DNA from: Fomes fomentarius
Taxonomy: Eukaryota > Basidiomycota > Agaricomycetes > Polyporales > Polyporaceae
Direction: 5' to 3'
DNA: 64,000 nucleotides
Assembly (NCBI GenBank): GCA_022606135.1
Contig: JABYQN010000016.1
Coordinates: 496,001-560,000 of the forward strand
Part shown: piece after piece, positions 21,338 to 32,797 of the stretch
How the letters are laid out: every line of letters begins with the position of its first letter
How positions within the stretch are numbered: position 1 is the first letter of the stretch
Program-made: the position numbers and the translations under genes
Notes under the pieces: model-generated
Database searches by the model: none
Seen by the model: the letters and a program-made list of their open reading frames with translations, nothing else
Told to the model about the DNA's origin: nothing

Positions 21338-22297
21338 GGTGTGTGCACGAGGTTGAATGCGCGAGAGTCCGGTCGTGTGTACGCAAGGGGAGCCCGATGG
21401 AGAGAGAGAAGAGAGGAGGAAAGGGAGAGGGGAGTGGTAGTGTAGAGTAGCGTCGGAATGCCGGGGATAGGCCCGGAAGTCGAATGCAGTGATTGTCGAC
21501 TGTATCGAGAGCTGAGGCAGAGGGTCTGTAATGCGTGTATCGACCGTCGGGAGTCGAAAGTCGGAGGTTGCTAGCTGAAGAACGAGAGTCGAAGTGCAGA
21601 AGTCGAATGAGTCGAGCGATGTCGAATGCGGGGGCAAAACCTATATTGTATTCGAGTGTTAGCTACCACAGCTGAAGTATTTACAGGAGTCCGAGGCCAA
21701 GACATATAATGGAAAGAACTCGAACTGTGCTGGAAGTCGGAGTGTGCGGATAAACTAAGGTGGATCGTAAGAACGAATGTAAGCGAGTCACGGTGCGCAG
21801 CTGGAAAGATCTACCGTAACTATTGTATGGAAGGATTTTTCCTACAGTAAGTAAGGGTGCGAAGAGTGTGTGTGGGTGTACACGATGGAGAAAGGAGGGA
21901 TGGAAGAGCAGGCCCGGGTGGCGCATTGTTGCAGGGGACCTCGGACGGGAGCTCGGACTGCGGCTTAATGGGGAGGAGGTCGGGACGGGCGTATTGCGCA
22001 ACACGCGAGGCTCGGGGACCGTCGTTGCTGACCTGGAGGCCTGTCGCGACGGTGCGTGCTGGCTCGGCTCGTGTCGGCTCAATCTTTGGCTCTTGTTCGA
22101 GACAACTCCTGCAGTCTCGAGGGCTCGGTGTGTCTGTGGGTCGCGTCGGCTCAACGGTGTGTGCGAAGGATGTTGGCGAGACGCCTCGTGGGCGACTTGT
22201 GGTGGTAAGAGGAGGAGTTGCAATGACGTTCGTCGGCGCACGCTTCCATTACCAATTGCGGCGAGTACTCGCGCAGACATGCGCGATGCGCATTCCG
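21338..22297 (-). mobile_element. Possible solo LTR or other insertion, ends not proven
   Basis: About 960 bases between 212-aa copies 2 and 3 have no counterpart at the other copies and no recognisable protein. Read on the reverse strand the stretch ends in a long C/T-rich tract (CTCTCTCTCC and similar), preceded by a GTAAATACTT element and CGAATACAATATAGG, which resembles a fungal retrotransposon LTR promoter. I could not find a convincing TG...CA pair with target-site duplication. A 199-aa Pro/Ser/Arg-rich open frame inside it looks non-coding. Confidence 0.3.
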
Positions 22298-22765
22298 AGT
22301 CAACGTGGATGTAGGACAGCTACTCATATTGAGTTTATATATGTAAATGACTGAAAATCTGCCTCAGTCTGCCATATGCTCGGTGCTATGTCAACGCGTT
22401 GAGCTTATGACAGAGGGATGACGATCTCAGTAGCAGCGTATTGAAAAGTTGGGTCGTTCAGCACGGCGATGTCGCGAACAGGGCTCCGATGAACAATGGT
22501 TCAGATGCTGGCGGCCAGGAAATGAAGTAAGCACAACTAAAAAAGCGGGCCACTGGGCAGATCAATGTGAATCATAGTGCCCTTCTCGAACTTGGAGATG
22601 ATTCCTTGCCCACTGTTCCAGACTTCCACATCTGATCTAGAGCGTCTACACCCGCTTCAGCCAGACGCCGAAGTTCACTCTTTCAAACCACGACGACCAT
22701 CTACTACTCGCCTTGCATACTCGAGCCACTCCTCCCATCTTTCATAGGATACTAGCTTCTACAGC

Positions 22766-23515
22766 ATGGACACTCAAAATCCAGCCCTTTACGAGAACGG
22801 TCAATATCTCCTGGAAGGGGATCCTGTGAAGAAGAACTGCCATTCTCAAGCTGCTAGGAAGGCACAGGCCGACATAAGTCGTCTTCATCTCATAAATCGC
22901 CACTCTTGATGCTTATCTACATATAGAAACTGCGTAGACTCATGGAAAACCGGGCCCCTCGAGATTCACTCCCCCGCGCCGAACTGGCCTCTCGTCGCAA
23001 CAAACCGCCACTTCACTACTTTGGGTTTCCATACACAAACGACTTCGCCCTTCGCTACGCCAAGCGACACCACCTCACCGTGGAGATCCATCCCGAAGAG
23101 ACGTCCGCATTTGACAACAAGGACGTCTTTGACTTCGCGGACATTGAAGATCGTCATCTCGCCGATCCAGATTTGCGCCAGTTCTTCAGATCCATGGCAC
23201 CGTTCTTGATGCGCGAGGACCTCGAGCGCAAGTGTAAGATGCCCCTTGAACGGGGCCGCCCATTTGCCTCGCAGTGGGACGGTATCATCGCCTTGTGGTC
23301 GAACTATAACATCAGGGAGAGATACCAGTTGTGTCCTGACTACGAGAAGGTCGTGGAGATTCTGCGCGGGGCGATGAATGAAGAGAAACAGACAAGCAAA
23401 CTGCAGTGGTGGTTCGACTGGGACAACGATGTGGTATGTTCTCGTCTATGTTCACGGATATTAACAGCACATCCTCACAAGTCATCTTTAGGGGGTTTTC
23501 CGGAGTGTCGACTAG
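22766..23515 (+). pseudogene. 212-aa family copy 3 with destroyed splice donor
   Basis: Same three-exon layout as copies 1 and 2 (22766-22873, 22927-23433, 23492-23515), and all exons are open. The first intron, however, starts ATAAGT instead of GTAAGT (base 22874), while the other donor and both acceptors are intact. Reading through the intron meets TGA. Either the copy is dead, or translation begins at the in-frame ATG at 22942 and gives a protein without the first 41 residues. The remaining sequence is well conserved, with no internal stop, so the loss is recent or the short form is kept. Confidence 0.65.
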
Positions 23516-24264
23516 TCGCGGGATCTATGCGGACTATATGTTCTACTTTGTCTTGATATTATCTGTACGACTATACTGCCAGGGACCCAGTCTATCCGAG
23601 TTTATACAAACTAACGTTGGAGGTTCATATTTAACATGAGCTGTATGTACGCAGCTCATAGGGACACTTTTTTCTGATAGAGCAGGGTTTTCCAGTGCTC
23701 ATGCATCGTCTATAATTGTATGTAACCCTCGCAATGCTGCCTAAGTCAGTCCTTGCCCTGGTCCGTCGCTCACGAAACGCTGCGCAAGCATGTTGCACAG
23801 CAACGTCACGTTGCCTTTGATCAGGATCTGTGCGCAGTGATGGCCCGTCCAAGTCCGGCTCTCCCGTGCACTGAACATGTTCCTCGACTACAGCCTGTTT
23901 GCCTTTTCGCCTGTGTCTGATATCCGATGGGGCAAAAAGGGTGCTGATCAATATATTGTTCATCCTTAGAGGCTGACCGTGGCCGCTCTCCCGTCCGGTC
24001 AGTCTTGCGCACCTGTGCGGGTTCTGACACCTGCGCGCGAATGATGTGATTCTGATTCTGATGTCATGATGCACGTACCACCAGAGTTTCGGATCGCATC
24101 TAAGTATGTAAGTACTTATGCTGGGTGATTGCCTCACCGTCGGGGTCTCGTTCTTGGTCTGTCTCTTCTTCCCCTAAGCAAGTTTCTACGCAGGCACCGG
24201 CAGACAGGTTTGTCTCCGTCCGTGCTGTACCTCAACCTCAGCTGATCTCCTATGGTCGATCGTT
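23516..24264. other. Intergenic region, no gene seen
   Basis: The start resembles the region after copy 1 (CTATCCGAGTTTATACAA), which marks the end of the duplicated unit. Reverse-strand frames here lack recognisable domains. Confidence 0.4.
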
Positions 24265-25043
24265 ATGGTGACCAAGGCTATGACACCTGCCTTCGTGCTT
24301 CTTCCTGCACTGCTTGCTCCTTGTGAGACAAATATTCACTATGAGTTTCTTGACCGTAGTACACAATTGAACTGATCACTATTATCTGGGGCGCACAGAT
24401 GCAGCGAACGCAGCAGTGATTTCTTTGTACATTCCTGGGGCCAAACCAGACGTCATTTCCGCGAACGTACTTGGCACCGACGACAATGGTCACACAACCT
24501 GGAGACTCCAACCGGGCGTACCTAGTGGCACATTCACGGACGCAGACAGTGCAGCCTTCACAGGTGCGTCCAACAGTGTGATTAACGATATCCGTCCTAC
24601 CGAAGCTGACGCCGTTGATTTCTCACTGTTCAGCAACGATGGTCGCCGGTCCGACGGACGCACACATCGTCAGAGACGACCCAGTGGCCGGTCATCTCCA
24701 GAATGACTGCGCCGTCTCAGACGGCCTCGCGGCGTGCACGATCATCGTCTCGGACGCGAACGGGGTGATGACCGCCTTCGCGACGGAGACAGTGCACCCG
24801 TTCGAGGTTCAAGTCGTAACTCTACCCCCAGTTGGCACTGCCCAGACGCAAGGTGGCTCTCCACGCGTCAGTACTGGCACTGCGGCACCTGCCCAGCTCA
24901 CTGGAGCTGGGACTGGGACCACGGGCAACGCAGAGCCTGAGCAGACCGACAAACCAAATGGTACGATGGGCTTGCGGGTAGGGTCGATGCTCACGGTGAC
25001 CGTCTTGGGCATGGTAGGATTTGCATTTGTTACACTGTTCTGA
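24265..25043 (+). CDS. Secreted GPI-type Ser/Thr-rich protein, copy 3
   Basis: Three exons: 24265-24322, 24399 to about 24561, and from about 24632 to 25043. Exon 1 is a signal peptide (MVTKAMTPAFVLLPALLAP), with likely cleavage near YAANA. The mature part starts AVISLYIPGAKPDVIS and has TTWRLQPGVPSGTF, NDCAVSDGLAACTIIV (two Cys, probably a disulphide) and HPFEVQVVTLP. A Gly/Thr/Gln-rich stalk follows, then a hydrophobic tail MLTVTVLGMVGFAFVTLF without a basic end, as in GPI-anchored wall proteins. No named domain is recognised. It is an intact paralogue of 28359-29087. Confidence 0.8.
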
Positions 25044-26040
25044 GGGTCTCGGCACTATCTTTGGAGCGCGTCGTTCTATGATATTATATCCATGTAGCAC
25101 TGCTTTCCTCAGTCCTGGTATATGTATATGGCCCCAGAAGCCACAGTCGCTGACCCCGTATAGCCTCTCAGCCGGGTTGTCTAACTTCCTTCAGTTTGTG
25201 AGCACTCGACTAGGTCTCTGCCCGAGATTGTCAACTGAACATACTCAATTTTCCAGTCTGCGCAGCGAAATGGTCTCTTACTGCGTATATATCCATATAA
25301 GTTGATCGGAGGTGCGGATACACTGGCAGCAGCCGAAGCGGTAAGTATGACTGGGGCTTTCGGCATGCAGAACGCTTTGCGCTCTTTAGGCTGAGGAGCG
25401 AGAGGTGGGCATTCATCTCAGCTCTTGGTGATCTTCGAGACCACGAGTCAGGTCAAGGCATTTCAAGTTCGATCACTGAGAGTTTTGAGCCATGACAGTT
25501 CCGCGGCGACCATAACCACACTGCGACTCGTCAGGTCAGGTCATCTACGAAGCAGTAGAAAACGGACAGACATATTCAAGAACTCCTGGAACTCGTGCCG
25601 AGTCGACTTAAAAAAAACGAGAGTGGATTGAAAGATACTTATCTGCCAGCCGCCGCGCGTCGTCCGCATGCGCGTGACCATGGGAAATTGTGACAGTGAC
25701 GGGCGCAGGCAGGCTCGTCACTTCAATCTTCTGGTTCTTCCGAGTCCAGTATGACCAATATGATGTCTTTGCTTGCCACCATATTCTCTTCCGGAGCTAC
25801 CGGCACAAATCGCAGCAAATTGGAAACCGCATGATAGTCCAAATGGCCTGGCGTGCGCCGAGTTTTGTCACTCAAGGGAGCGAACACTGAGGCTTATTCT
25901 GTTCATCTTTGGCCTGAACTCTGCAGATCTGACTTTGCAGCTATTCATACACAAGATCATACAGCTTCTTCTCCCTCTCCATCCCTGGCACCTTCCCCGA
26001 CGCTCACTACGCCAACTGTCGACCCTACGCTCCCGCTCCG
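25044..26040. other. Intergenic region, no gene seen
   Basis: Only short open frames without recognisable domains. It separates the 3' ends of a forward and a reverse gene. Confidence 0.5.
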
Positions 26041-27033
26041 TCATTGAGGGGTGATCGTTATCTGTCCTTGTGCGTCGTAGAAGATCTCCCTCATCTTCAC
26101 GCTCCTCAAGTGGTCCACTCCACCCGAAAGCGAGCAGTCATGGTAGAAGAGGTACCACTTCCCCTGGAACTCCACGATGGAATGGTGCGTCGTCCATCCA
26201 AGCACCGGCTCGAGAATACGTCCCTGGTACGTGAACGGCCCCAACGGGCTATCGCCCGTCGCGTAGACGAGGAAGTGGGTGTCCCCAGTCGAGTACGAGA
26301 AGTAGTACTTGCCGCGATACTTGTGCATCCACGCTGCCTCGAAGAAGCGGCGTTCATGGTCGTCGGCCGCGAGCGGTTCGCCCTTCTCGTCGAGGATGCG
26401 CAGCTCGGTCGGAGGCACGGTGAACGAGAGCATGTCCTCGCTCAAGGGCGCGACGCGGGGGAACAGAGCAGGTACACCCGGGCCGCTCGGCTCGTGGGGC
26501 CCGGACTGCGACGTATCGAACTTGGTGCTGGTCGAGTCCCAGCACTGGAGCTGCCCGCCCCAGATGCCGCCGAAATACAGGTACGCCTGGCCGTCGTCAT
26601 CGACGAAGCTCGCGGGGTCGATGCTGTAGCTGCCCGGGATGGGTTCGGGCTCGGGCGTGAAGGGGCCGGCGGGAGAGGAGGAGACGGCGACGCCGATGCG
26701 GAAGATGCCCTCCTTGTCGCGCGCGGGAAAGTAGAGGTAGTACTTGCCGTTCTTCGTCGCCGCGTCCGGTGCCCAGAGCTGCTTGGACACCCAGGGGACG
26801 TCCTCGGCGCGGAGCGCGATGCCGTGATCCGTCACGGGGCCGCCAGGGTGAGGGAGGGAGAGGACGTGGTAGTCGTTCATGTCGTACTGGTCGCCATTGT
26901 CGTTGAACTGGATGTCTGTCTCGCGATCGTGCGAGGGATAGACATAGAGCTTTCCCTCGAAGACGTGCGCGGACGGATCGGCAGTATAGATGTGTGTGAC
27001 GAGGGGCTTGATCTCAGAGTCTGGTGTTCCCAT
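26041..27033 (-). CDS. Glycoside hydrolase family 43, cytoplasmic type
   Basis: Five-bladed beta-propeller enzyme of GH43, which cleaves arabinose or xylose linkages. Single exon, 330 aa from MGTPDSEIKPLVTHIY. The three acidic sites can be placed: the general base Asp in YTADPSAHVF, the pKa-modulating Asp in YSIDPASFVDDDG, and the acid Glu in RRFFEAAWMHKY. Other family blocks are KLYVYPSHD, KQLWAPDAA, YYLYFPARDKEG and WTTHHSIVEFQGKWYLFYHD. There is no signal peptide, so it should act on imported sugars inside the cell. The lack of introns among intron-rich neighbours and the bacterial-like motifs make horizontal origin possible. Substrate cannot be told from sequence alone. Confidence 0.9.
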   Translation of the reverse strand: MGTPDSEIKPLVTHIYTADPSAHVFEGKLYVYPSHDRETDIQFNDNGDQYDMNDYHVLSLPHPGGPVTDHGIALRAEDVPWVSKQLWAPDAATKNGKYYLYFPARDKEGIFRIGVAVSSSPAGPFTPEPEPIPGSYSIDPASFVDDDGQAYLYFGGIWGGQLQCWDSTSTKFDTSQSGPHEPSGPGVPALFPRVAPLSEDMLSFTVPPTELRILDEKGEPLAADDHERRFFEAAWMHKYRGKYYFSYSTGDTHFLVYATGDSPLGPFTYQGRILEPVLGWTTHHSIVEFQGKWYLFYHDCSLSGGVDHLRSVKMREIFYDAQGQITITPQ

Positions 27034-28358
27034 TGTGGTGGGTTGAAGAGGTGCGCCTCGTGTATGGGATAGGAGAGTTGAGCGTAGCTCAGGGAGAGTC
27101 TCAAGGCTGGAAGGGGGGGGATGTCTATGCTTATGAATGAGTGTGTTCCTTCGGATCGTCTTCGCGGGACATTTATCGATGTCTTTTCATGGTGGCGTTG
27201 GTCAGTCGGCGACTTATCCAACATCCGACATTTCCCCGCATGATCGAGGCCAAAAAGGCTGGTCTTTTTGTTTTGAGTCTGGAAGGTATCCATGTTACCC
27301 AAGAACTTGGTTTTTCTTTCGTCTCTCCTGTTCGAAGTCATGCTACTGTATTGGGTCAGGTTAGTAGGTAAGCGCTTTGCTACTTACCAGGGCAACTCGC
27401 AAAAATCGAGCTTCTGAATGAACGTACGTGCTCAATTGACAACGAATCGTGTGATTCTCCCGAACATATATCCAGCAGCGGGACTCGGGGCGCCGTGGTA
27501 CTACGATTCGGGAACACAGCTCCCGTGCGCTCACAGGACCGGCGCCGAGACACTGGCTTCCTCTTCCTTAGTCTTGAGGAAACGCTGAGGAACAGCAGCG
27601 TATGTCAGAGCTAGAACCATGCACGGTACGGTACGTATGCTCATCTCCACCTGCATAGCCACTGTGCTGTGGCGTCTGTCGATGTCTTTGACCGCAGCTT
27701 GCAGCAGAAGCTGACAGGTCCGTATGTGTATCGTCGACTACCGAGATTGCGATCGTAGTACATCAATTTGACGCTTGCAATGGCCTCGCCTGCTCGCCGC
27801 TCAGTTGTCAGAGCACCGCGCGCGGGCAGTTGTAACTGTCCACTGCTGCCAGCCGGTCGGTTTGCGGCAGGAATGCAGCACGAGCGACATGGTTCGGGCT
27901 GACGTGCTAGCGTCGGGATGAGAGTGATACCAGAGATGCGCCGAGCTAGGATTATCAGAGAGCGGTACGCCTTCAGGCTCTTCACCACTGCTCATGGTCC
28001 ATGGAGCGCTGATGTTCACTAGGTTCAGTACCGTTTCTAGTGGGACACTTACTATAAGTCATGAGTCATGAAATCATCGTTGTTAGGATGGTGGCTTCGG
28101 CTGCAGTCCGCATCTCCACCTGTGTCGACATCTACGGACGGTGCATGGGTATGCAGATCCCGCTTGTGACCGCGGGCGGTGCGAAGGACAAGGTTGTTCG
28201 TATATGAGGACGAGTGGGTACTCAGCGGTCTATAGGCCGGTCCTTCTCTTTCTTCTTCTTCAAACCTCTTGGGCAGCAACTCGCAGCTTTTTTTTTTCTG
28301 TTTTTTGTTCTCTCTTTCCTGCGTCATTCTTTGTCGTATCCCCCGCATCTGCACCACG
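27034..28358. other. Intergenic region, no gene seen
   Basis: Divergent upstream region of the GH43 gene (-) and the next secreted-protein gene (+). A T-rich tract lies at 28289-28300, shortly before the ATG at 28359. Open frames on both strands (for example 27641-27988 reverse) show no domain. Confidence 0.5.
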
Positions 28359-29087
28359 ATGTTCACCGCTATCGTGTTTACATCCTTGTGCCTCTCCGCG
28401 CTGGTCGCTCCATGTGAGTCTAAACTTGTGACGTGGATAAACACCGTAATGCTGACGCGACGATGCTCCGTAGATCATGCAGCAAACGCGGCTGCTGTTT
28501 CACTCTTCATCCCTGGACCTGGGATTGCGGAGCAAGCCATTACCGCAGACGTACAGGGAATCGACTCAGAAGGACGTACTACTTGGATACTCAAACAGGG
28601 TACGCCTAGTGGCACGCTGAACCCAGTCGGTCCAGCTTTCACCGGTGAGTTCTGGAGATCTTGAACTTCAAGTATCACGTTCACTTACTATGATTGCCGT
28701 GTAGCTACCCTGGTCGCTGGCCCGAAAGACGTACACATAGTCCAGGACAATGTAGAAGGCTTGAACGACACCTTGAACCAGGACTGCGGCATCAACGAAG
28801 ACGGTTCGTTCGCAGTCTGCACCCTCAGCGCCTCCGGGGCGGCCAGTGTTGGTGTTTTTACGACGTCTGTGGTGCAGTTCGAAGTGCAAGCTGGGATGAC
28901 TACCGTACCTCCGACTCCTACAAGCACTGAATCTGCGGCTGCAACCAGTACAGCTTCAACGACGACGGATCAGACCCAGACCCAGTCTCCGAAGACGGGC
29001 AACGGCGCGGTGGGAAGCCTCGGTGCTACGCCGATGTCTGCGGTGATGGGGGCGGTTGGGTTGGCATTTGCTGTGGTCTTGAGCTAG
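28359..29087 (+). CDS. Secreted GPI-type Ser/Thr-rich protein, copy 4
   Basis: Exons 28359-28413, 28474-28644 and 28705-29087 join in frame. The signal peptide is MFTAIVFTSLCLSALVAP and cleavage is likely near AANA. The mature region repeats the family blocks: AVSLFIPGPG, TTWILKQGTPSGTL, ATLVAGPKDVHIV, DCGINEDGSFAVCTLSA (two Cys) and VVQFEVQAGMTTV. A Thr/Ser-rich stalk is followed by GNGAVGSLGATPMSAVMGAV and a hydrophobic end, consistent with a GPI signal. Exon phases are identical to copy 3. Unknown function; probably cell-wall or surface protein. Confidence 0.82.
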
Positions 29088-29355
29088 ACCGGTGGAGAAC
29101 AGTCGGAATCGGTCTATCATGTTGTCTGTGCTTAATCCATGAGTGGCTATGATATAAGTACTGCGACGTACTCACGCGTGATGAATCGCGTCCGTGACCG
29201 TGACTGACGCGTCTCGCGTTTGAGATGTGGTTGCGCGCGCCTGGACTGCCAACTTATCCGAGTCCACACTACCGACTACGGGTCATCCTCACCTCCCCGA
29301 CGCTCTTGACTGCTCACGACTTTGACGACTCTACATCAACGACGAACAGTTCGAT

Positions 29356-30656
29356 ATGCCTGGACCACGTAATCAGAGGAAGAAGAAGGCACAGAAGAAG
29401 AAAGCAGAAGTACGGCAGTCTCTTGACAACGACAGCACTCCTACCCTTCCTGAGTCTCAACCTACCATCTCTTCAAGTGACACTGTGCTGCACCAAGCAA
29501 ACGACCCTTTCGATCCATCTATATCAATAGCCTCCTCCTCCTCGAATGAACTACTATGTGAAGTGCCAGCAGCTCAGCCATCCGACTTCTACCCTTTGGC
29601 GCCAGAAGACCAGCTTGCACAACCCGTTCCAAGCACACATTACACTCTATATCCCCAGAACAACACGAAGAGTCCCCGATACCTCCATCTTTGCTGAAGA
29701 CGCCATTCATCCATGATCCAGGAGACGGACTACGCGTCAAGGACACGCGTGCATTCCTCGCGTCACGCTTCGCTGCCCCACCCTCGCTCGACGACCAGCT
29801 CTGCGCCGAGTTCGCCGATGAAGCCGTTGTGCAGATGCTGTGCACCGTGCTGCCAGAGGAGACTGCTATGGTGTGTACTGTGGAACCATGTTGGTGTGAT
29901 AGGAACACTGACGTTGGGACACCTGAAGATTCTGTGGTACAACAAGAGCAGGAGGAACTCACGCATATGCCCCGCGTGTCATAGATTGTATAGGCTGGGA
30001 GACGTCTTGCCAGACCATCTGGTCGATGAAGAGACGAGGGAGCAGAGTGAGTCGAGAGGATCGCCACTACGCGCGAGGGAGCAGGAGTTGAGTGGACTGT
30101 GTGAGTATATCATTCCTTCTGTGCCTGAACGCCATATGTACAACAGACATCTTCCGTATCTCATACATGAACTTGGATGGAGATGGAAGGATCCCTGAAA
30201 AGCATCCTGGAAGGCTGTCGGGAAAGAACCGAGAACCGGCGGTGCTCACACATATCTTCAGGTTCCCCTATATGCTTCATCCTCGCCGCATACAATTACC
30301 CCGGAGCAATCCGCTCAACGTGGGGTCGTATGGCTGAAGAACTCGACGACGCGACTTGGGACCTCCTCGATGGTCCCGGACAGCATGCGAACGACATGGG
30401 CCTGGGTATGTTGGTCAAGATGACCCGCTGTCACGACCTCGGACTGGGTCAGCTGTTCTTCCCGGACATGGAGTTCGACTCGGACGCGACGTGCAACGAG
30501 CCGGATAGCGAGAGGGAGGAGGATGAAAAGGGCCGCAAGTGGTTGGAAGTGCAGGAACGGCCGTCGGCAGCGGACGGAGAGGAGGATATCACGGTGAAGA
30601 TGGAGAAAGTCGCGTTGAATGATGATTCAGGCCAGGAGTCCGCTGTGGGTGATTAA
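29356..30656 (+). CDS. Unknown multi-exon protein with a CPACH motif
   Basis: The start reads MPGPRNQRKKKAQKKKAEVRQ (strongly basic). After one unresolved intron before about 29660 the frame continues EQHEESPIPPSLLKTPFIHD. It then splices ETAM/ILWYNKSRRNSRICPACHRLYRLGDVLPDH and SGL/CSPICFILAAYNYPGAIRSTWGRM. It ends in an acidic tail reaching VGD at 30656. The CPACH segment could be half of a zinc-binding knuckle, but no partner pair is obvious. I do not recognise the family. The first exon joint is uncertain: splicing at the nearest sites gives a stop, so another donor or acceptor must be used. Confidence 0.6.
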
Positions 30657-30859
30657 TGGTCGGTGAGGCTTTGACGACTTCTCGTGGTTTCACTGGACAG
30701 CAGGACATCGTACATTCGCATCATAATGCATCGTTTTTGGACTCGCGTCAGTGCCAAATGCTACGTTACATCTGGTCTGAGGTGCGTCTTCTTAGCTTGT
30801 GTTAAGTACCATCTTCCCGCCGCCTTTCTGCCACTCCTTGATCCCTCCACACCACCGTC

Positions 30860-32105
30860 TTAGTCGAAGCAAGTCAACAGCCCGGAAGGCGCGAGCCTCT
30901 GGAACACCTTCCCCTGCACATCTGCGCTCACATCCGACTTGGTTGTCGCGTTCATCACCGTCACGCTCGCAAAGCATCCCGATCCCACAACTGTGCCCTC
31001 ATCCGGCAAGTGCGTGCTCCCACACGTTCCCACGTCGGTCGCGGTCGCATTCACAAGCAGACGCGTGAACACCCAGCGGAAATCGCTCGCGGCCGCGCAC
31101 GAGCTCGACGTCCCCGCGTAGTTCACGTTGAGCGTGATGCCCGCGGGGAGAATGGGCCGCGCGGCGGGCGCGACGAGGGTGCGCGTAAAGTTGGCGGTGA
31201 GCGCGGCATATATCAACGCGGCGCGCGTGCTCGAGGAATTTGGGTCGGAGTCCAGCGTCGTGTAGGAGACTTGGGACGCGGTCGCGGCGGAGAATGCTAC
31301 CGAGGGGATGCCTTCTTTCGCAGCCTCGCAGGCGGCACCGCTGTGCAGGGTGGGGTTTGGTTAGCTTTGCTGATCATGGAAGGGAACTTGGGAAGGTGAG
31401 AAGGCGTAGGACGTACACGGTGCCCGAGTTTTGGGTGACAGTACCGAGGTTGTCTGCGCGGGAAATAGTGAGTGCGTGTTTGCCAATGTGAGTGTTTGAG
31501 ATCAAGACTGACTGCCAACGTTAGGCCCGCTGACCACAAACTCAGGCGGGGAGTCGAAGAATTGGGGTGCAAGCGTCTGGATGCCGTATCTCACCGCGTC
31601 TACGCTAGAAGGGTACCGACAACCCAAGTGAGTGCGCATACTAGACATATCAAGCAGCAGTTCTCACGGGAAAGAGTTTACATAGTTCAGTCGCGCTGTC
31701 GGAGGTGTTAGTCGATGGCGCCGCCTATCGAGAATAGCACTGAATGCGCGTACTGTCGCTCGCGTTGAATCCCTCTGCAGGCGAGCCCGTCGGACAGGTG
31801 TTGAACTCGCACGGCTGGGTCAGTACCTGGGGCGGGGCACTCGAGGAACCCGTCCCGGACCTGTTGTCCGCCGGGCAAGACAAGACGATCTATCAAAGGT
31901 GTGTCTTCTCAGCTACGATGTCCAGAACAGAGACACAAGCCCCGCAACCTACGTCGAACCCGCTGCTGACGAGCGCGTTACGCTGCGCACGGATCAGTGC
32001 GACCGCCCAACCATCGTCGTTCGTCAGGACAATCTTTTGGCCCGCGACGGTGTGGAGAAGGACGGCGAGGGAGATAAGATGGAGAAGGTACGTCTGGCAC
32101 CGCAT
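30860..32105 (-). CDS. Secreted SurE-type phosphatase/nucleotidase, copy 3
   Basis: Starts MRCQTYLLHLISLAVLLHTVAGQ (signal peptide) and goes straight into KIVLTNDDGWAVALIR with the canonical NDDG metal site. Further exons give IVLSCPADNRSGTGSS, then PCEFNTCPTGSP, a tiny exon RLNYVNSFP and VDAVRYGIQTLAPQFF. SGPNVG is followed by NLGTVTQNSGTV. The long last exon has GAACEAAKEGIPSVAFSA, NVNYAGTSSSCAA, DVGTCGSTHLPDEG and ends SGLLTCFD at 30860. All six joints keep the frame. Exon structure matches the gene at 11132. The several Cys suggest disulphides in the secreted enzyme. It is the closest relative of the broken copy at 18316. Confidence 0.88.
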
Positions 32106-32797
32106 CTCCGTCTGTGTTTTATCTGTGAGATCAAGCTACGACTTGGGGCGAGGTTGGGCGTGGAAGGCTGACTTGAAGCGGGAGCAAAACGGGGCTCCCT
32201 CTTAAGTCAGCCTCCCGCATGGCTTTCGCGCTTCACTCGCCATCTGGGCCATCGCACGTTCGTCCGCGTAGCACGCTTCCTGACGCGCCATATGGAAGCG
32301 GACCTTGTGTGGGCGAGATCGCGGCCGTGACATGCGTCGTGCCCGTTCATAGCTGCTCGTAACTTGGCCAGTGACGGCCTGGAAACCTCACACCGTTCGA
32401 CGCTTGCCTGCAGAGAAGCGGAAGCAATGCGGACACGTGCGTCACATGTTCCTCGTTTCTCTCAGGGATCCGCTACTCATGCAGGTATGGGAACAGTTTC
32501 CACAGTGCAGGATCCTTGCCCGCTGTACTATACCTGCTCTAGTCAGTGCAGCTCCGGCAGTCCACGAAGTACTCAGCACTCAGCACTCAGCTTTGAACGC
32601 CACATCGCTGACATCTCGGGATGAGGAGGAAGGGAAGCACAATCTCCCCCGAAGAGTGTCGCGTCAATGTGATCACCACGAGCCTTACTTGTGGAAAACC
32701 CTGTCACGTATATGTAAGGCTGCTTAAAACACGGCACACAGACAAGATCGAGTGTACATCATCAGTCTCATTCTCAGCCTCCTCTCATCGCCCCTTT
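32106..32797. other. Intergenic region with a short tandem repeat
   Basis: No gene is recognised. The segment 32571-32592 is three tandem ACTCAGC units. It separates two reverse-strand genes. Confidence 0.5.

Noticed and set aside
22874..22926. U12-type AT-AC intron in 212-aa copy 3
   Set aside because: The donor lacks ATATCCTT, the acceptor is AG, and the paralogues have ordinary GT-AG; a point mutation is simpler.
26044..27072. 342-aa forward open frame
   Set aside because: Antisense of the GH43 gene, which has full catalytic motifs; GC-rich coding DNA commonly leaves the opposite frame open.
30092..30337. 81-aa forward frame MDCVSISFLLCLNAICTTDIF
   Set aside because: Lies mostly in an intron of the 29356-30656 gene; the joint SGL/CSPICFILAAYNY explains the region better.
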